Translations under genes and position numbers: made by a program | Notes under the pieces: model-generated | Database searches by the model: none | Told to the model about the DNA's origin: nothing | The model's input: only the letters and a program-made list of their open reading frames with translations | Part shown: positions 21,933-30,997 of the stretch, piece after piece | Layout of the letters: each line of letters opens with the position of its first letter | Position numbering within the stretch: position 1 is the stretch's first letter | NCBI RefSeq assembly: GCF_001042485.2 | Contig: NZ_LBMN02000004.1 | Location: 124,001-188,000, forward strand | Direction: 5' to 3' | DNA from: Bacillus paralicheniformis | GTDB lineage: Bacteria > Bacillota > Bacilli > Bacillales > Bacillaceae | DNA: 64,000 nucleotides

Positions 21933-22499
21933 ATGATCTCGACTAAAGTGCAGGAAGAACAAGCCGTGATGATTGTCCATACGCTCGGTCCCAAAGGCAC
22001 GAACTGCGAAAAAGCCGGCCTGCTTTGGCTCAAAAACAAAGGGGTCCGCGGGGAAGTCAGGCTTTATGAAACGTTGGAAGAAGCGCTCCCTCATGTTAAA
22101 TCGACAGAAAATTCAGTTCTTTTAGGCTGTGCCGTTTACCCGTTTTTGCATCAAATTGTATTCGAGAATCTCGCTGACTTAAAGATCATAGACAGTTTTG
22201 TGATGCCGACATACAACATGGTTTTTGCCGCAAAACAGCACACGATGGCATCTGACATTCAAACCGTCGCTTCACACCCTGCTCCCGCCCATCTGGCGAA
22301 GCTGTTCAGCAGTCAAGTCCAATTTGTCACCAGCAATGCACAAGCGGCCCTGGCCTGCGCTTCAAACGCGGCTGACGGCTGTATCACGACGATTAAAGCA
22401 GCTGATGAACACCGTTTGAAAGTCATTCAAGATTTTGGAGAAGTGCCGATGTGTTTTACGATCCACGGGCTTAAATCAATCGAAGGAGGAAGCCGATGA
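21933..22499 (+). CDS. BacA-like prephenate decarboxylase homologue
   Basis: This 188-aa protein has the prephenate-dehydratase fold: HTLGPKGTNCEKA at the N-terminus, VASHPAPAHLAKLF and TSNAQAALACA in the second lobe. It lacks the TRF motif and the ACT domain of true PheA dehydratases, and resembles BacA of bacilysin synthesis (compare SHPSP, STSQAA and a Pro-Met near the C-terminus there). BacA decarboxylates prephenate without aromatisation. The ATG at 21933 follows TAGGAGGTT; the stop overlaps the next start by 4 nt. Function as a non-aromatising decarboxylase is inferred. Confidence 0.8.
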   Translation: MISTKVQEEQAVMIVHTLGPKGTNCEKAGLLWLKNKGVRGEVRLYETLEEALPHVKSTENSVLLGCAVYPFLHQIVFENLADLKIIDSFVMPTYNMVFAAKQHTMASDIQTVASHPAPAHLAKLFSSQVQFVTSNAQAALACASNAADGCITTIKAADEHRLKVIQDFGEVPMCFTIHGLKSIEGGSR

Positions 22500-23734
22500 C
22501 GACATTGACAGGGGACATTGTAAACTTGGTCAACGAGCAGATTGTACCGAACATTCATGAATTACAGACGTACCAAAATGATAAAGGACAGATTACAGAG
22601 CGTCACGAAAGGGCGGAACAGCTTCTGCTGCAATTGATAGAAGACGCTGGAACCATTTATGAAGCGGTTCACCTAACGGCTGCAAAAGAGGCGTTTAAAC
22701 AGGACGTCTTGGATTGGATCGGACGCGGATTGGGGGAGACGCCGTATTTTGACCGGTTATTGACGGCTTACCGGGCTCCGAATGATCAGGAGACGACCTT
22801 TTTTGCGGCGCCGATCGTGACGCCGAATGGGCCACATGCGAAAGGCTGTTATTTTGAAGCCTTTTTGGCCGTTCGTGAAGAACCTGCCATGATGAGGCCG
22901 ATAGAAGAAGAGCTGCCCCATCCTGAAAACGGCTGCCAATCCCTCAAGCTTCTCGCCGGAACAAAGGGGTTCACGGAAGAAAAATGTATCGTATTCTTTC
23001 CGGAAAATGTGAAAACAAAAGAGAACATTACATCACAGACATTCGCGATTTTCTATTTTAATAAGTTTTATCACATTTACCATGAGGATACGCTGAAAAG
23101 AGCGAGGGCCATTTTTGAACATGCGCCTTTCAAGTCGGCTCAGCTTTCCCCCGACCGCACATATGAAGCAAGGGTGCTATGGGGCTACCTTCATGACTAT
23201 TTTCATCATTGCGGAAAAAAACCTTTTCACCTGCATATTCAGGCGAAAATGAATTTTTTCGCAGGCATTTTAGAAGAAGTCAAGGTCGATTGCCAAGCGA
23301 TCCTCACTTTGTGGGAGCGGCAATATGACGGCTGGGAGGAAATAATCGAATTTGTTTTGTATGAACGGCTGCTGCGCTATCCAAGCCAGCATAATGCAAC
23401 GCGGAATTTTGATTCCGGGACAGGCTATTTTCTGTTCAGCTGGATCATTGAAAACGGCCATTCCATTCAAAGAGGAGAAGAGAAACCCGTGTCGCTTGAT
23501 CTTTCCCGATGCATGGACGATTTAAAAAAGCTTGTGGCTGAAATCGAACAGCTGGAAGAGATCGAGGATGACTCGGCATACAAAGAGGCGGCGGAACGCT
23601 ATGTCAGACAATACCTGCCTCCCGGGCGTGAAGGCGAGCGGTTCAGCGTTCCGGAACAATATTTCATTGACGAGATCAATAAGAAAATCGAAACCGCCCG
23701 TCTTCGGTTTGAGCGGGAGAGACTGGAAGCGTGA
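22496..23734 (+). CDS. Unknown protein with HDxxHH motif in the bacilysin-like operon
   Basis: This 412-aa cytoplasmic protein probably belongs to the DUF6421 type, an assignment from memory. It has no signal peptide or membrane segment. A conserved-looking HDYFHHCG stretch (residues 233-240) followed by EEVKVD (260-265) could bind a metal. The C-terminal part is rich in charged helices. It overlaps the BacA-like gene and the aminotransferase gene by 4 nt each, which implies coupled synthesis and a role in the same pathway. No known bacilysin enzyme has this sequence, so it may perform a tailoring step. Function unknown. Confidence 0.8.
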   Translation: MTTLTGDIVNLVNEQIVPNIHELQTYQNDKGQITERHERAEQLLLQLIEDAGTIYEAVHLTAAKEAFKQDVLDWIGRGLGETPYFDRLLTAYRAPNDQETTFFAAPIVTPNGPHAKGCYFEAFLAVREEPAMMRPIEEELPHPENGCQSLKLLAGTKGFTEEKCIVFFPENVKTKENITSQTFAIFYFNKFYHIYHEDTLKRARAIFEHAPFKSAQLSPDRTYEARVLWGYLHDYFHHCGKKPFHLHIQAKMNFFAGILEEVKVDCQAILTLWERQYDGWEEIIEFVLYERLLRYPSQHNATRNFDSGTGYFLFSWIIENGHSIQRGEEKPVSLDLSRCMDDLKKLVAEIEQLEEIEDDSAYKEAAERYVRQYLPPGREGERFSVPEQYFIDEINKKIETARLRFERERLEA

Positions 23735-25020
23735 AGCCGGCATTAAGCAAAATCGGAGAGAAAATGAATGAGAAGACAGGGGTCAGGGCTGTGATGAACG
23801 ATATTCAGGAAGTCCTGGCCGGCGGAGATCGGTCATACATTAATTTAAGTGCGGGCAATCCAATGATATTGCCCGGCGTGTCAGCCATGTGGAAGTCGGC
23901 TCTTGCCAATCTGCTCGAAGATGACAGGTTTTCTTCGGTAATCGGCCAATACGGATCGAGCTATGGAACCGATGAACTGATTGAAAGTGTTGTCCGCTTC
24001 TTTTCAGAGCGGTATCGCGCCGACATTCGAAAAGAGAATGTGCTGATTACAGCCGGAAGCCAGCAGCTGTTTTTTCTGGCGATTAATTCGTTTTGCGGAA
24101 TGGGAAGCGGGTCTGTGATGAAAAAAGCCTTGATTCCGATGCTTCCCGACTATTCAGGATACAGCGGAGCGGCGTTGGAGCGGGAGATGATTGAGGGGAT
24201 ACCTCCTCTCATTTCGGTATTGGATGATCATACGTTTCGATATGAGCTCGACCGTGAGGCGTTTTTAGAGAGGATGAGGACCGATCCGTGCATTGGCGCT
24301 GTCTTGCTTTCACGGCCGAACAATCCTTGCGGAAACATCCTGCCTGGCGAACATGTAGCATTCATTTCTGACGCCTGCCGAGAAGCGAATGTTCCGCTGT
24401 TCATTGATTCCGCATATGCTCCGCCTTTTCCGGCGATTCATTTTATCGACATGGAACCGATTTTCAACGATCAGATTATCCACTGTATGAGCCTTTCAAA
24501 AGCAGGCCTGCCTGGCGAAAGGATCGGAATCGCCATCGGGCCGTCCCGGTACATTCAGGCAATGGAAGCATTCCAGTCTAATGCGGCGATCCATTCTTCG
24601 AGGCTGGGGCAGTATATGGCGGCATCTGTTTTGAATGACGGGCGCCTCGCCGACATTTCGCTAAATGAAGTCAGGCCGTATTACCGCAATAAATTCAAGC
24701 TGCTTAAGGATACGCTTTTAGGCAAGATGCCTGAAGACATCAAATGGTATTTGCATCAAGGGGAAGGGGCGCTTTTCGGATGGCTGTGGTTTGAAGACCT
24801 GCCGGTGACTGATGCCGCGCTGTATGAGTACATGAAAGCCGACGGAGTCATCATCGTTCCCGGCTCATCTTTCTTTCACCATCAATCCCGGTACATGGCG
24901 CATTCGCACCAGTGTATACGAATCAGCCTAACCGCGGCGGATGAAGATATCATAAAGGGAATCGATGTTTTAGCTAAAATTGTGAAGGAAGTATATGAGA
25001 AGCAGGTAGAATACTTATAA
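23731..25020 (+). CDS. AvtA-type PLP-dependent aminotransferase
   Basis: This fold-type I aminotransferase of 429 aa is closest in pattern to valine-pyruvate aminotransferase AvtA: LSRPNNPCGNI, FIDSAYAPPFPAI, and the PLP lysine in MSLSKAGLPGERIG (Lys257). The GTG at 23731 is preferred because the N-terminal KIGEKMNEKTGVRAVM then aligns with AvtA from its beginning; an ATG at 23764 would cut that. By analogy with BacF it would convert a keto acid made from prephenate into an amino acid before ligation; its substrate is not evident from sequence. Confidence 0.85.
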   Translation: MKPALSKIGEKMNEKTGVRAVMNDIQEVLAGGDRSYINLSAGNPMILPGVSAMWKSALANLLEDDRFSSVIGQYGSSYGTDELIESVVRFFSERYRADIRKENVLITAGSQQLFFLAINSFCGMGSGSVMKKALIPMLPDYSGYSGAALEREMIEGIPPLISVLDDHTFRYELDREAFLERMRTDPCIGAVLLSRPNNPCGNILPGEHVAFISDACREANVPLFIDSAYAPPFPAIHFIDMEPIFNDQIIHCMSLSKAGLPGERIGIAIGPSRYIQAMEAFQSNAAIHSSRLGQYMAASVLNDGRLADISLNEVRPYYRNKFKLLKDTLLGKMPEDIKWYLHQGEGALFGWLWFEDLPVTDAALYEYMKADGVIIVPGSSFFHHQSRYMAHSHQCIRISLTAADEDIIKGIDVLAKIVKEVYEKQVEYL

Positions 25021-25021
25021 A

Positions 25022-25052
25022 AAAACAGGGGCTAGAAGCAAGCCCCTGTTTT
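25022..25052. terminator. Bidirectional terminator between the aminotransferase gene and ydaN
   Basis: AAAACAGGGGCT / AGCCCCTGTTTT, a 12-bp perfect stem with a 7-nt loop, serves the convergent operons on both sides. Confidence 0.88.
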
Positions 25053-27225
25053 ATTCGTCAATCTTTCCGCCGCCATTGGCCTTTCTTTTTCTCCGCCTGG
25101 CGGTTGTCAAAATCAGAATAACCGCTGCCGCTATGATCACGATCAGGATGGCAATGTACATCACATGTTGCTGATTGCTTTCTTGTTTATCATCCGTCTT
25201 GGTTTCAGCTGATTTTGCTGTCAGCTGCTGATGGTTTGTAAACAGCTGATGGCTGTCCGTTTCATTAACGACGGTTGCTGCGAAGTCATTGCTGTTTAAA
25301 AAGTTGATCATTTCTTTTGTGACAGCTGTGCCTTGCCCTTTAAACGGCGCGAAAACAGCCATCGAGTAATTTGAATCCCAAAGCGATGTTTGAGTAAACG
25401 CGATTTGTTTCGTCGTTTCATTCAGCATTTGAAAAGATGACACATCAAATGTCCCGTTTTTCGCCGTCGGAACAGCCAATTCGGAGGTTTTTTCCTTCAG
25501 CAGAGAGAATTGATCGACACTTCCGATGAAGATGATGTTTCTTCCTTTCATGTCATCCGGTTTGACTTCAGCGGATGTTTTCACTGTGAATGCCTGCCTG
25601 GCTTCGCTGCCGAAGGAGCCGACCACAAGTGAAAGTTCATGAAGCTTAGACTGATCCGCCTTGTCGGGCAGGATCATCAGCGTTTTGTTATCCTGATCTC
25701 CCGCGTAGGGAAGCGGCCACTCTTGAAAATCGGCTGAAGCTGACGTGTCGCTGACATGGTAAGACAATGCACTCTGTTTATCGATGAAAATCCACTTGTC
25801 ACCGTTCCCCGCATAGCAGGGGTTGTTCTCTTTCAACCCTGAAGTGGCAAATTGAATATCGATGTAACGGTTTTTTTGCAAAAGTTTCGGATCGACTTTT
25901 AAAGAAACATGGTAAAAGCCGTTTTTGTCTTCTTTTCCTAAATCGTCAAGTCCGACGGAATGAGGCTGACCATTGATCATGACCTTCAGCTCCGCCTGTT
26001 CCGCAGCTAAGTCGCTTTGACGGGCCTGCTTTTGAATCGTCTCCGATTTTTTCATCGTAAGCGAAAGCTTTGCAGGTTGATTCTTGTCTAATAGCGCCGG
26101 TGCGGGGTAATAAAAATGCTCGGAAGATGTCTGTCCGGACCCGATTGTCAAATCCCCCGTCCCGAAATCCTCGAGTGTCAGCTTGCCGCCTTCCCGTTTA
26201 TTATGCTGCTGAAGTTTGCCGATTGCCAGCGTGTCGCCGCTGAGCTGGGCGGCATACGTTTTGTCGGTAATGACGCTGATCTTTTCAGAAAGAACATCAT
26301 CAGATGATGCAGCTGCAAACAATACAGGCTGTTGCTTATCCTTTGCTTTGAGCATCCGTTCCGCAAGCAAAAGCTTGTCTTCTTTTGCTTCGAGCTTTGC
26401 TTGTTTTAACAGCTTTTTCACTTTGCCGCTCCAGTGATGCTGGACGCCGATCACAATCGTCGGCCTGTCGATTTTCGCCAGGTCAGATTCACCAAAGATC
26501 TTCGTGCTGATGCTATTGTCAACCGTTTTAAGGTAGGCTTCTGTTTTAACTGCAGCTTCGATTTCAGCCGAACTTGGATGGTCCGGAATGACGATTGCCG
26601 TTTTTTCCACGGAGCTGCCGGACTGGGCGAACGGATAAGGATAATGTTCGAGCGCCATTCCTTTAGATTCGTTCTTTTCTCCGATATTCAGACGGCTGTC
26701 CGGGTAAATTTTGATCCAGTTCCCGGAAGAGTCCTGTCTGACGCAGACGCCTTCATGAACCACACCGTAGAACTTCAGTGATAGGCTGTGAAACCCTGGA
26801 GACGACTGGCTTTTGTTTAGTGCGAGTTTCAGCGTTTTCTTCCCGGCATTCCCTGCAAGCTTAACCGTTTTGACCGGTTCGCCATCAATCTCGGCTGTTA
26901 AAGAAGACGGTGAAATTAAAAGGTCTGAGGCCTCGTATTCAAGTGTGAGCTGCTGATGGGCAGAGGAGGCGCCCGCTGGAATTTGATACGTCAGCTCGGC
27001 GTTGTCTTTTGCCCCGTACAAGGTTAAGAGATCGTTTGTAAGAACTTGCTGTTCGGCTTGTTCCCGGCTGTTTTTCCCGAGGATCGAGCCGTCTACTGTA
27101 ACGTCTTTGGCAGCTGCAGCTTGTCCCGTCGCCGTGATCAGCATAAGGCTTGCCAGACATATGATGATATATTTCAAAAAAGTCACCCGCTTTTCTTTTG
27201 ATTGTATCGTTCTGTTTTGTACCAT
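25051..27225 (-). CDS. ydaN: YdaN, BcsB-like exopolysaccharide synthesis protein
   Basis: This 724-aa membrane-anchored extracellular protein resembles the cellulose synthase subunit BcsB. It has an N-terminal hydrophobic signal (KYIIICLASLMLITATG), a large extracytoplasmic body with carbohydrate-binding-like beta-rich domains, and one C-terminal membrane anchor (YIAILIVIIAAAVILIL) followed by a Lys/Arg-rich tail. The start is uncertain: the ATG at 27225 has an AGAGG site and overlaps ydaM by 43 nt, while GTG at 27186 or TTG at 27177 would begin directly at the signal. Last gene of ydaJKLMN. Confidence 0.88.
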   Translation of the reverse strand: MVQNRTIQSKEKRVTFLKYIIICLASLMLITATGQAAAAKDVTVDGSILGKNSREQAEQQVLTNDLLTLYGAKDNAELTYQIPAGASSAHQQLTLEYEASDLLISPSSLTAEIDGEPVKTVKLAGNAGKKTLKLALNKSQSSPGFHSLSLKFYGVVHEGVCVRQDSSGNWIKIYPDSRLNIGEKNESKGMALEHYPYPFAQSGSSVEKTAIVIPDHPSSAEIEAAVKTEAYLKTVDNSISTKIFGESDLAKIDRPTIVIGVQHHWSGKVKKLLKQAKLEAKEDKLLLAERMLKAKDKQQPVLFAAASSDDVLSEKISVITDKTYAAQLSGDTLAIGKLQQHNKREGGKLTLEDFGTGDLTIGSGQTSSEHFYYPAPALLDKNQPAKLSLTMKKSETIQKQARQSDLAAEQAELKVMINGQPHSVGLDDLGKEDKNGFYHVSLKVDPKLLQKNRYIDIQFATSGLKENNPCYAGNGDKWIFIDKQSALSYHVSDTSASADFQEWPLPYAGDQDNKTLMILPDKADQSKLHELSLVVGSFGSEARQAFTVKTSAEVKPDDMKGRNIIFIGSVDQFSLLKEKTSELAVPTAKNGTFDVSSFQMLNETTKQIAFTQTSLWDSNYSMAVFAPFKGQGTAVTKEMINFLNSNDFAATVVNETDSHQLFTNHQQLTAKSAETKTDDKQESNQQHVMYIAILIVIIAAAVILILTTARRRKRKANGGGKIDE

Positions 27226-28445
27226 TTAACCTCTTGCTTGAACAGGCGGTGCTTGATTTCGACGAATAAAGAATAAATCACGAGCGCAATCCAAGCCTGC
27301 GAGTATGTAAAGTACATCAGAAAAACGATGAAAAAGTTCTGCCTGTTCATTTCTGTTTTTTCGATGCTCAGTGTAATCATGACCTCCGTCATAAATAGAA
27401 AGAAAGCCAAAACCCATAAGATGATAGACAAAAAACCGAATGAAAGATGCAGATTATAAAATAAATTGATCACAAAAAGCGCATTTGACATGATGACACC
27501 AAAGAAAAACAAAAAATAGGTAAAAAAGAAATAAAACAAATCAAAAATAATCCGTTTCCTCTTCAGCTTGAAAAATTGAGCCAAAAATTTCAGGACGACA
27601 TACTGGTTGCCGCGCGCCCATCTTGTCCGTTGACGCCACCAGACTTTCCACGTTTCCGGCTCCTGCTCCCAAGTGACGGCCGCCGGGAAGAAGCGGATGT
27701 GGTAGCCGAGGTTGTAGACCCGGATCGTAAGCTCGGTATCCTCCGCGAGCGCCTGATCGTCCCAGCCGCCCAGCTGTTCGATAATGCTTCTCCTGATGGC
27801 GAAATTGGTGCCGGGGATCGTGGCGATTTTGAACCATTTCCATCTCCCGCCCTGTGCCATCCATTGGAAACAAATCGTTTCGATGTTGATAAATTTTGTG
27901 AGCAATGTTTTCGCCGCATTGATGACGCGGAATTTTCCCACCACTGCTCCGGCTTTCTGATCATTCATGAGCCCGAGGACAAGGTAATAAACAGCCATTT
28001 TTTCGGGCGTGTTGTCGGCGTCATACACACAAATGACATCTCCGCTTGATTCGGCAAAACCGCAATTGAGCGCCGTCGATTTTCCCTTTCCGGCATGCGG
28101 AGGTTTGGTCACGACCATTTTAATAAAGTCGTATTGTCTGGAAAACTCACCTACAATGTCGCCCGTCCGGTCAGATGAATTGTCGTTGATGACGATAATC
28201 TCCAGCCGGTCCTTCGGATAATAGAGATTCACCATCGCCTTCAGCGTCTGCCGAATCACGACCTCTTCGTTATGCGCAGGAATCAGAACGCTGACCTTCG
28301 GAAGATCCTTCACGTTCTCTTTCCACTTCGGCATGTTCCGTTCGAAGGTCATATAGTGGCGGAATCCGCCCTGCATCAGAAACATGTGATACAGAAGCAT
28401 GACCCATATTAAGCTTAAAGAGACTAGGAACAGAACATTACCCAC
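27183..28445 (-). CDS. ydaM: YdaM, family 2 processive glycosyltransferase
   Basis: This 420-aa membrane glycosyltransferase is BcsA-like but lacks a PilZ domain. GT2 catalytic motifs are present: VINDNSSDR, VYDADNTPE (DxD-type), AEDTELT (TED-type) and the QRTRW signature in WWRQRTRWARG. One N-terminal and several C-terminal membrane segments form the translocation path. The GTG at 28445 follows AAGGAGAG. It overlaps ydaL by 8 nt. It likely polymerises and exports the polysaccharide; c-di-GMP input would come through YdaK. Confidence 0.93.
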   Translation of the reverse strand: MGNVLFLVSLSLIWVMLLYHMFLMQGGFRHYMTFERNMPKWKENVKDLPKVSVLIPAHNEEVVIRQTLKAMVNLYYPKDRLEIIVINDNSSDRTGDIVGEFSRQYDFIKMVVTKPPHAGKGKSTALNCGFAESSGDVICVYDADNTPEKMAVYYLVLGLMNDQKAGAVVGKFRVINAAKTLLTKFINIETICFQWMAQGGRWKWFKIATIPGTNFAIRRSIIEQLGGWDDQALAEDTELTIRVYNLGYHIRFFPAAVTWEQEPETWKVWWRQRTRWARGNQYVVLKFLAQFFKLKRKRIIFDLFYFFFTYFLFFFGVIMSNALFVINLFYNLHLSFGFLSIILWVLAFFLFMTEVMITLSIEKTEMNRQNFFIVFLMYFTYSQAWIALVIYSLFVEIKHRLFKQEVKWYKTERYNQKKSG

Positions 28446-30168
28446 GGTTTTTTCTCTCCTTAAAGATTCGTTTTTTTAATGTGGCTCTCAAGTAAAGGGT
28501 ATAGCTCACAAACATGACAACAAACAAGAGCACAATAAGAGAGAGAATCCAAAGCGCCTTTTCCAGCGGGCTTTGCTGGTGATGATCGAAAAACGTCTCA
28601 ATGGCGCTGACTTTGCTTTTAACTTGAATCGTTCCATCTCCGCTTGTGTGAATTTCCACTTTATCTGTTTTAACGGTTTGCTTTGTCTTTTTAATATCGA
28701 GCCATTCGCTGTTCGGAATGCGTTCCATTTGATCAACCAGCTCAGGGAGATATTTCATTCCAAGATAAGGATGATAAAATGCGCCGGCTACTCCGCCTTC
28801 AAAATCGATCATTTGAGAGATGCGTTCCTCGACTTTGCCGAGCGGATTTTGATCCGATTGATCAACATAGCCGATGGTCTCAGGATAGAGCGTCATCCCA
28901 TGGAGTATTGCTGGTTTGGTAACAAAAGGCCCGGCGCCTGACGTTTTCCATGTTGTATCGCTAAGCTGAACCTGGCCTAACAAGCTTGTAAAATACTGTG
29001 AGGCGATCTGATAGCCGTGCTCTGACATCGTATAGTGCGGCGCTTCAAACGCGAGCGGATACAGTCCTTCTGCGGTGAGATCTTCAATAGCGTTCGTCAG
29101 CTTCTGCCGCGTGTACGTTTCCTCATTTTTTCTGAACGGCTTCAAATAGTTTTGATATGCTTCTTCATTCGGAAAGTTCTGTTCCTTTTGCAAAAGGGTC
29201 GCGGGCTCTTTCGCATTTTGCGATGTGATCGGCTGATCGGCTTTAGCATCCCAAAACTCGAATCCTTCACCGGTTTCGCTGTAGCGGTATGTATGGGTAT
29301 ACCCGTGAACAATTACACTGCCGCCCATATCCTGCAGCTTTCTCAGCACGTTGACAAGCTTCGGCTTTTCAGACATATAGACTTTGTCGCCCGTTTCAGG
29401 ATTGACATATACCGGAATCACAGAAAGGATAAAAGGAATATTTCGTTTATGCAGATAAGCCCCGGCTTGGAGCAGCAGTTTTTCATCCGACATTGGGCTG
29501 ATATCCTCAAGCCGCAAATATAACAGCGTGCTGTCCGGGGTTTCACCAAATGCCTGTCTGAGCTGCTTAGCGGCGAGGAGGTTGTTGTTGAGCAAATCGG
29601 TTAAACCGATGTACACGTTACTTTTGCCGGTTTTCCATGCGAATGGGTGAGCTTTTCCGTCGTCAGCTTTGTATGTGTACAACGCTTTTCCCTTCAAGCC
29701 TGATACCTCAAGGACACGAATTCCGCTTTCTAAAGAGGTATCGTGTTCCTCATTTGTGCTGCGAATCTGATACACATTGTCTTCGCTTTTCAGCGAAAGA
29801 TCTGCAAATTGGCTGAACTGCCCGGCGTTAAAGCCGATCGCTGTCACAGGTTTTTGGAAGGAGCTGATCAGCTGCGCGAGCTTTTTGTTCAGCTTTCTTT
29901 TCGTTTGTCCGTAATAGATGACGCGGTCTTTTCCTGCCAGATCCGCAGCTTTGACATCCGCATCATTTACAACGGTCACATGGGATGTAAAATGGCCGGC
30001 GATAAGGTCGAGCATTTTCACATCGGCTGATTTTTTGCCGTCCAATGTTGAATAGATGATGAGAATGCCGCGCTCCTGCTGCTTTGCCCCGGCGGTGTCC
30101 GGAACATGAAAAACCGCAGCCAGGATAAGGACAGCCGCGCATAGAAGTAATATCCGCTTACAGTTCAT
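28438..30168 (-). CDS. ydaL: YdaL, DUF2334 polysaccharide-deacetylase-like membrane protein
   Basis: This 576-aa exported protein has an N-terminal signal segment (RILLLCAAVLILAAVF), a central NodB-barrel-like DUF2334 region (LYLRLEDISPMSD, IPFILSVIPVYV, VIVHGYTHTYR), and a C-terminal membrane helix (ALWILSLIVLLFVVMFVSY). The His-rich GYTH and Asp-containing LEDIS stretches match metal-binding deacetylase motifs in a divergent form. It is coupled to ydaK (11-nt overlap) and ydaM. Deacetylation of the polymer is inferred. Confidence 0.9.
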   Translation of the reverse strand: MNCKRILLLCAAVLILAAVFHVPDTAGAKQQERGILIIYSTLDGKKSADVKMLDLIAGHFTSHVTVVNDADVKAADLAGKDRVIYYGQTKRKLNKKLAQLISSFQKPVTAIGFNAGQFSQFADLSLKSEDNVYQIRSTNEEHDTSLESGIRVLEVSGLKGKALYTYKADDGKAHPFAWKTGKSNVYIGLTDLLNNNLLAAKQLRQAFGETPDSTLLYLRLEDISPMSDEKLLLQAGAYLHKRNIPFILSVIPVYVNPETGDKVYMSEKPKLVNVLRKLQDMGGSVIVHGYTHTYRYSETGEGFEFWDAKADQPITSQNAKEPATLLQKEQNFPNEEAYQNYLKPFRKNEETYTRQKLTNAIEDLTAEGLYPLAFEAPHYTMSEHGYQIASQYFTSLLGQVQLSDTTWKTSGAGPFVTKPAILHGMTLYPETIGYVDQSDQNPLGKVEERISQMIDFEGGVAGAFYHPYLGMKYLPELVDQMERIPNSEWLDIKKTKQTVKTDKVEIHTSGDGTIQVKSKVSAIETFFDHHQQSPLEKALWILSLIVLLFVVMFVSYTLYLRATLKKRIFKERKNRG

Positions 30169-30997
30169 TCATCATCATCTCGTTTTCTAGTTCTTCTAAA
30201 AATTGCTCAGCAGTCTTTAAATCGTTTTGATATGATAAGTGGCACACGTGGAAGGTCAAGGTGACATACTTGCCGTTTTTCAGCTGGTATGTGTCCAGCT
30301 GTTTCTTCAGTTTTTCAAGGACGGCAGGCATATGCTCAGCAGGCGTGTGTGTCAGCAGGATGCCAAACCGCTCTTCGGCAGGCCGGAATTTTTTATCCGT
30401 TTCCCGGACACATGATCTGATTTGACTGCTGACAAATTGAAAGAGACGGTCGGTTTCTTTTTCTCCGTACAGGGATTTGAACTCTTTGAAATAATGCATT
30501 TGCAGCAGTAAAAAAACAAATGAGTTGCCATACCGCTCTGCCCGCTTGATTTCTTCCGAGAGCTCCAGCTTCATCCTCTGTTTATTATCAAAGCCTGTCA
30601 CCCTGTCAATTGCAACGAAGCTATTGATCTCGTCTTGAAGGTGTTTGACAGAGCGGTGAAGTCCGATCGCGATGTCATGGATTCTCCCTGACATGAAGGA
30701 GAACAGCAAAAGCGCTATTCCCCAGATGACGAGGGTTTGCAATTCCGTTTCAGACGAAGCGTCTGTGTGAAGAAACATCATCAAAGTTCCGAGAACAAAC
30801 AGGACGATGATCGTCCCAGCCAGTGCGTAAATCGATCCGAGCCATATTCCCGCTGCGATGATGGCAAGTGTGATGCAAATGATGAGAATGGATTCGGACT
30901 GCGGGGCTGAGACATAATGGATGAACAACGCAAGAGCTGCTGCTATTCCCGTCATATAAGCGAACATTTTTTGCGAATCATTGAATGATATTTTCAT
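30158..30997 (-). CDS. ydaK: YdaK, degenerate GGDEF c-di-GMP receptor
   Basis: This 279-aa membrane protein has about four N-terminal membrane helices and a C-terminal GGDEF-fold domain. The active-site motif is degenerate (AEERF, residues 207-211), so no cyclase activity is expected, while the inhibitory I-site RxxD is present as RETD (198-201) with the canonical five-residue spacing. In B. subtilis YdaK is a c-di-GMP binding protein controlling the ydaJKLMN exopolysaccharide. The ATG at 30997 follows GAAAGGAAG and overlaps ydaJ by 20 nt. Confidence 0.92.
   Translation of the reverse strand: MKISFNDSQKMFAYMTGIAAALALFIHYVSAPQSESILIICITLAIIAAGIWLGSIYALAGTIIVLFVLGTLMMFLHTDASSETELQTLVIWGIALLLFSFMSGRIHDIAIGLHRSVKHLQDEINSFVAIDRVTGFDNKQRMKLELSEEIKRAERYGNSFVFLLLQMHYFKEFKSLYGEKETDRLFQFVSSQIRSCVRETDKKFRPAEERFGILLTHTPAEHMPAVLEKLKKQLDTYQLKNGKYVTLTFHVCHLSYQNDLKTAEQFLEELENEMMMNEL

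Noticed and set aside
21933..22499. Prephenate dehydratase PheA
   Set aside because: The protein is only 188 aa, has no ACT domain and lacks the TRF catalytic motif; BacA-like decarboxylase fits better.
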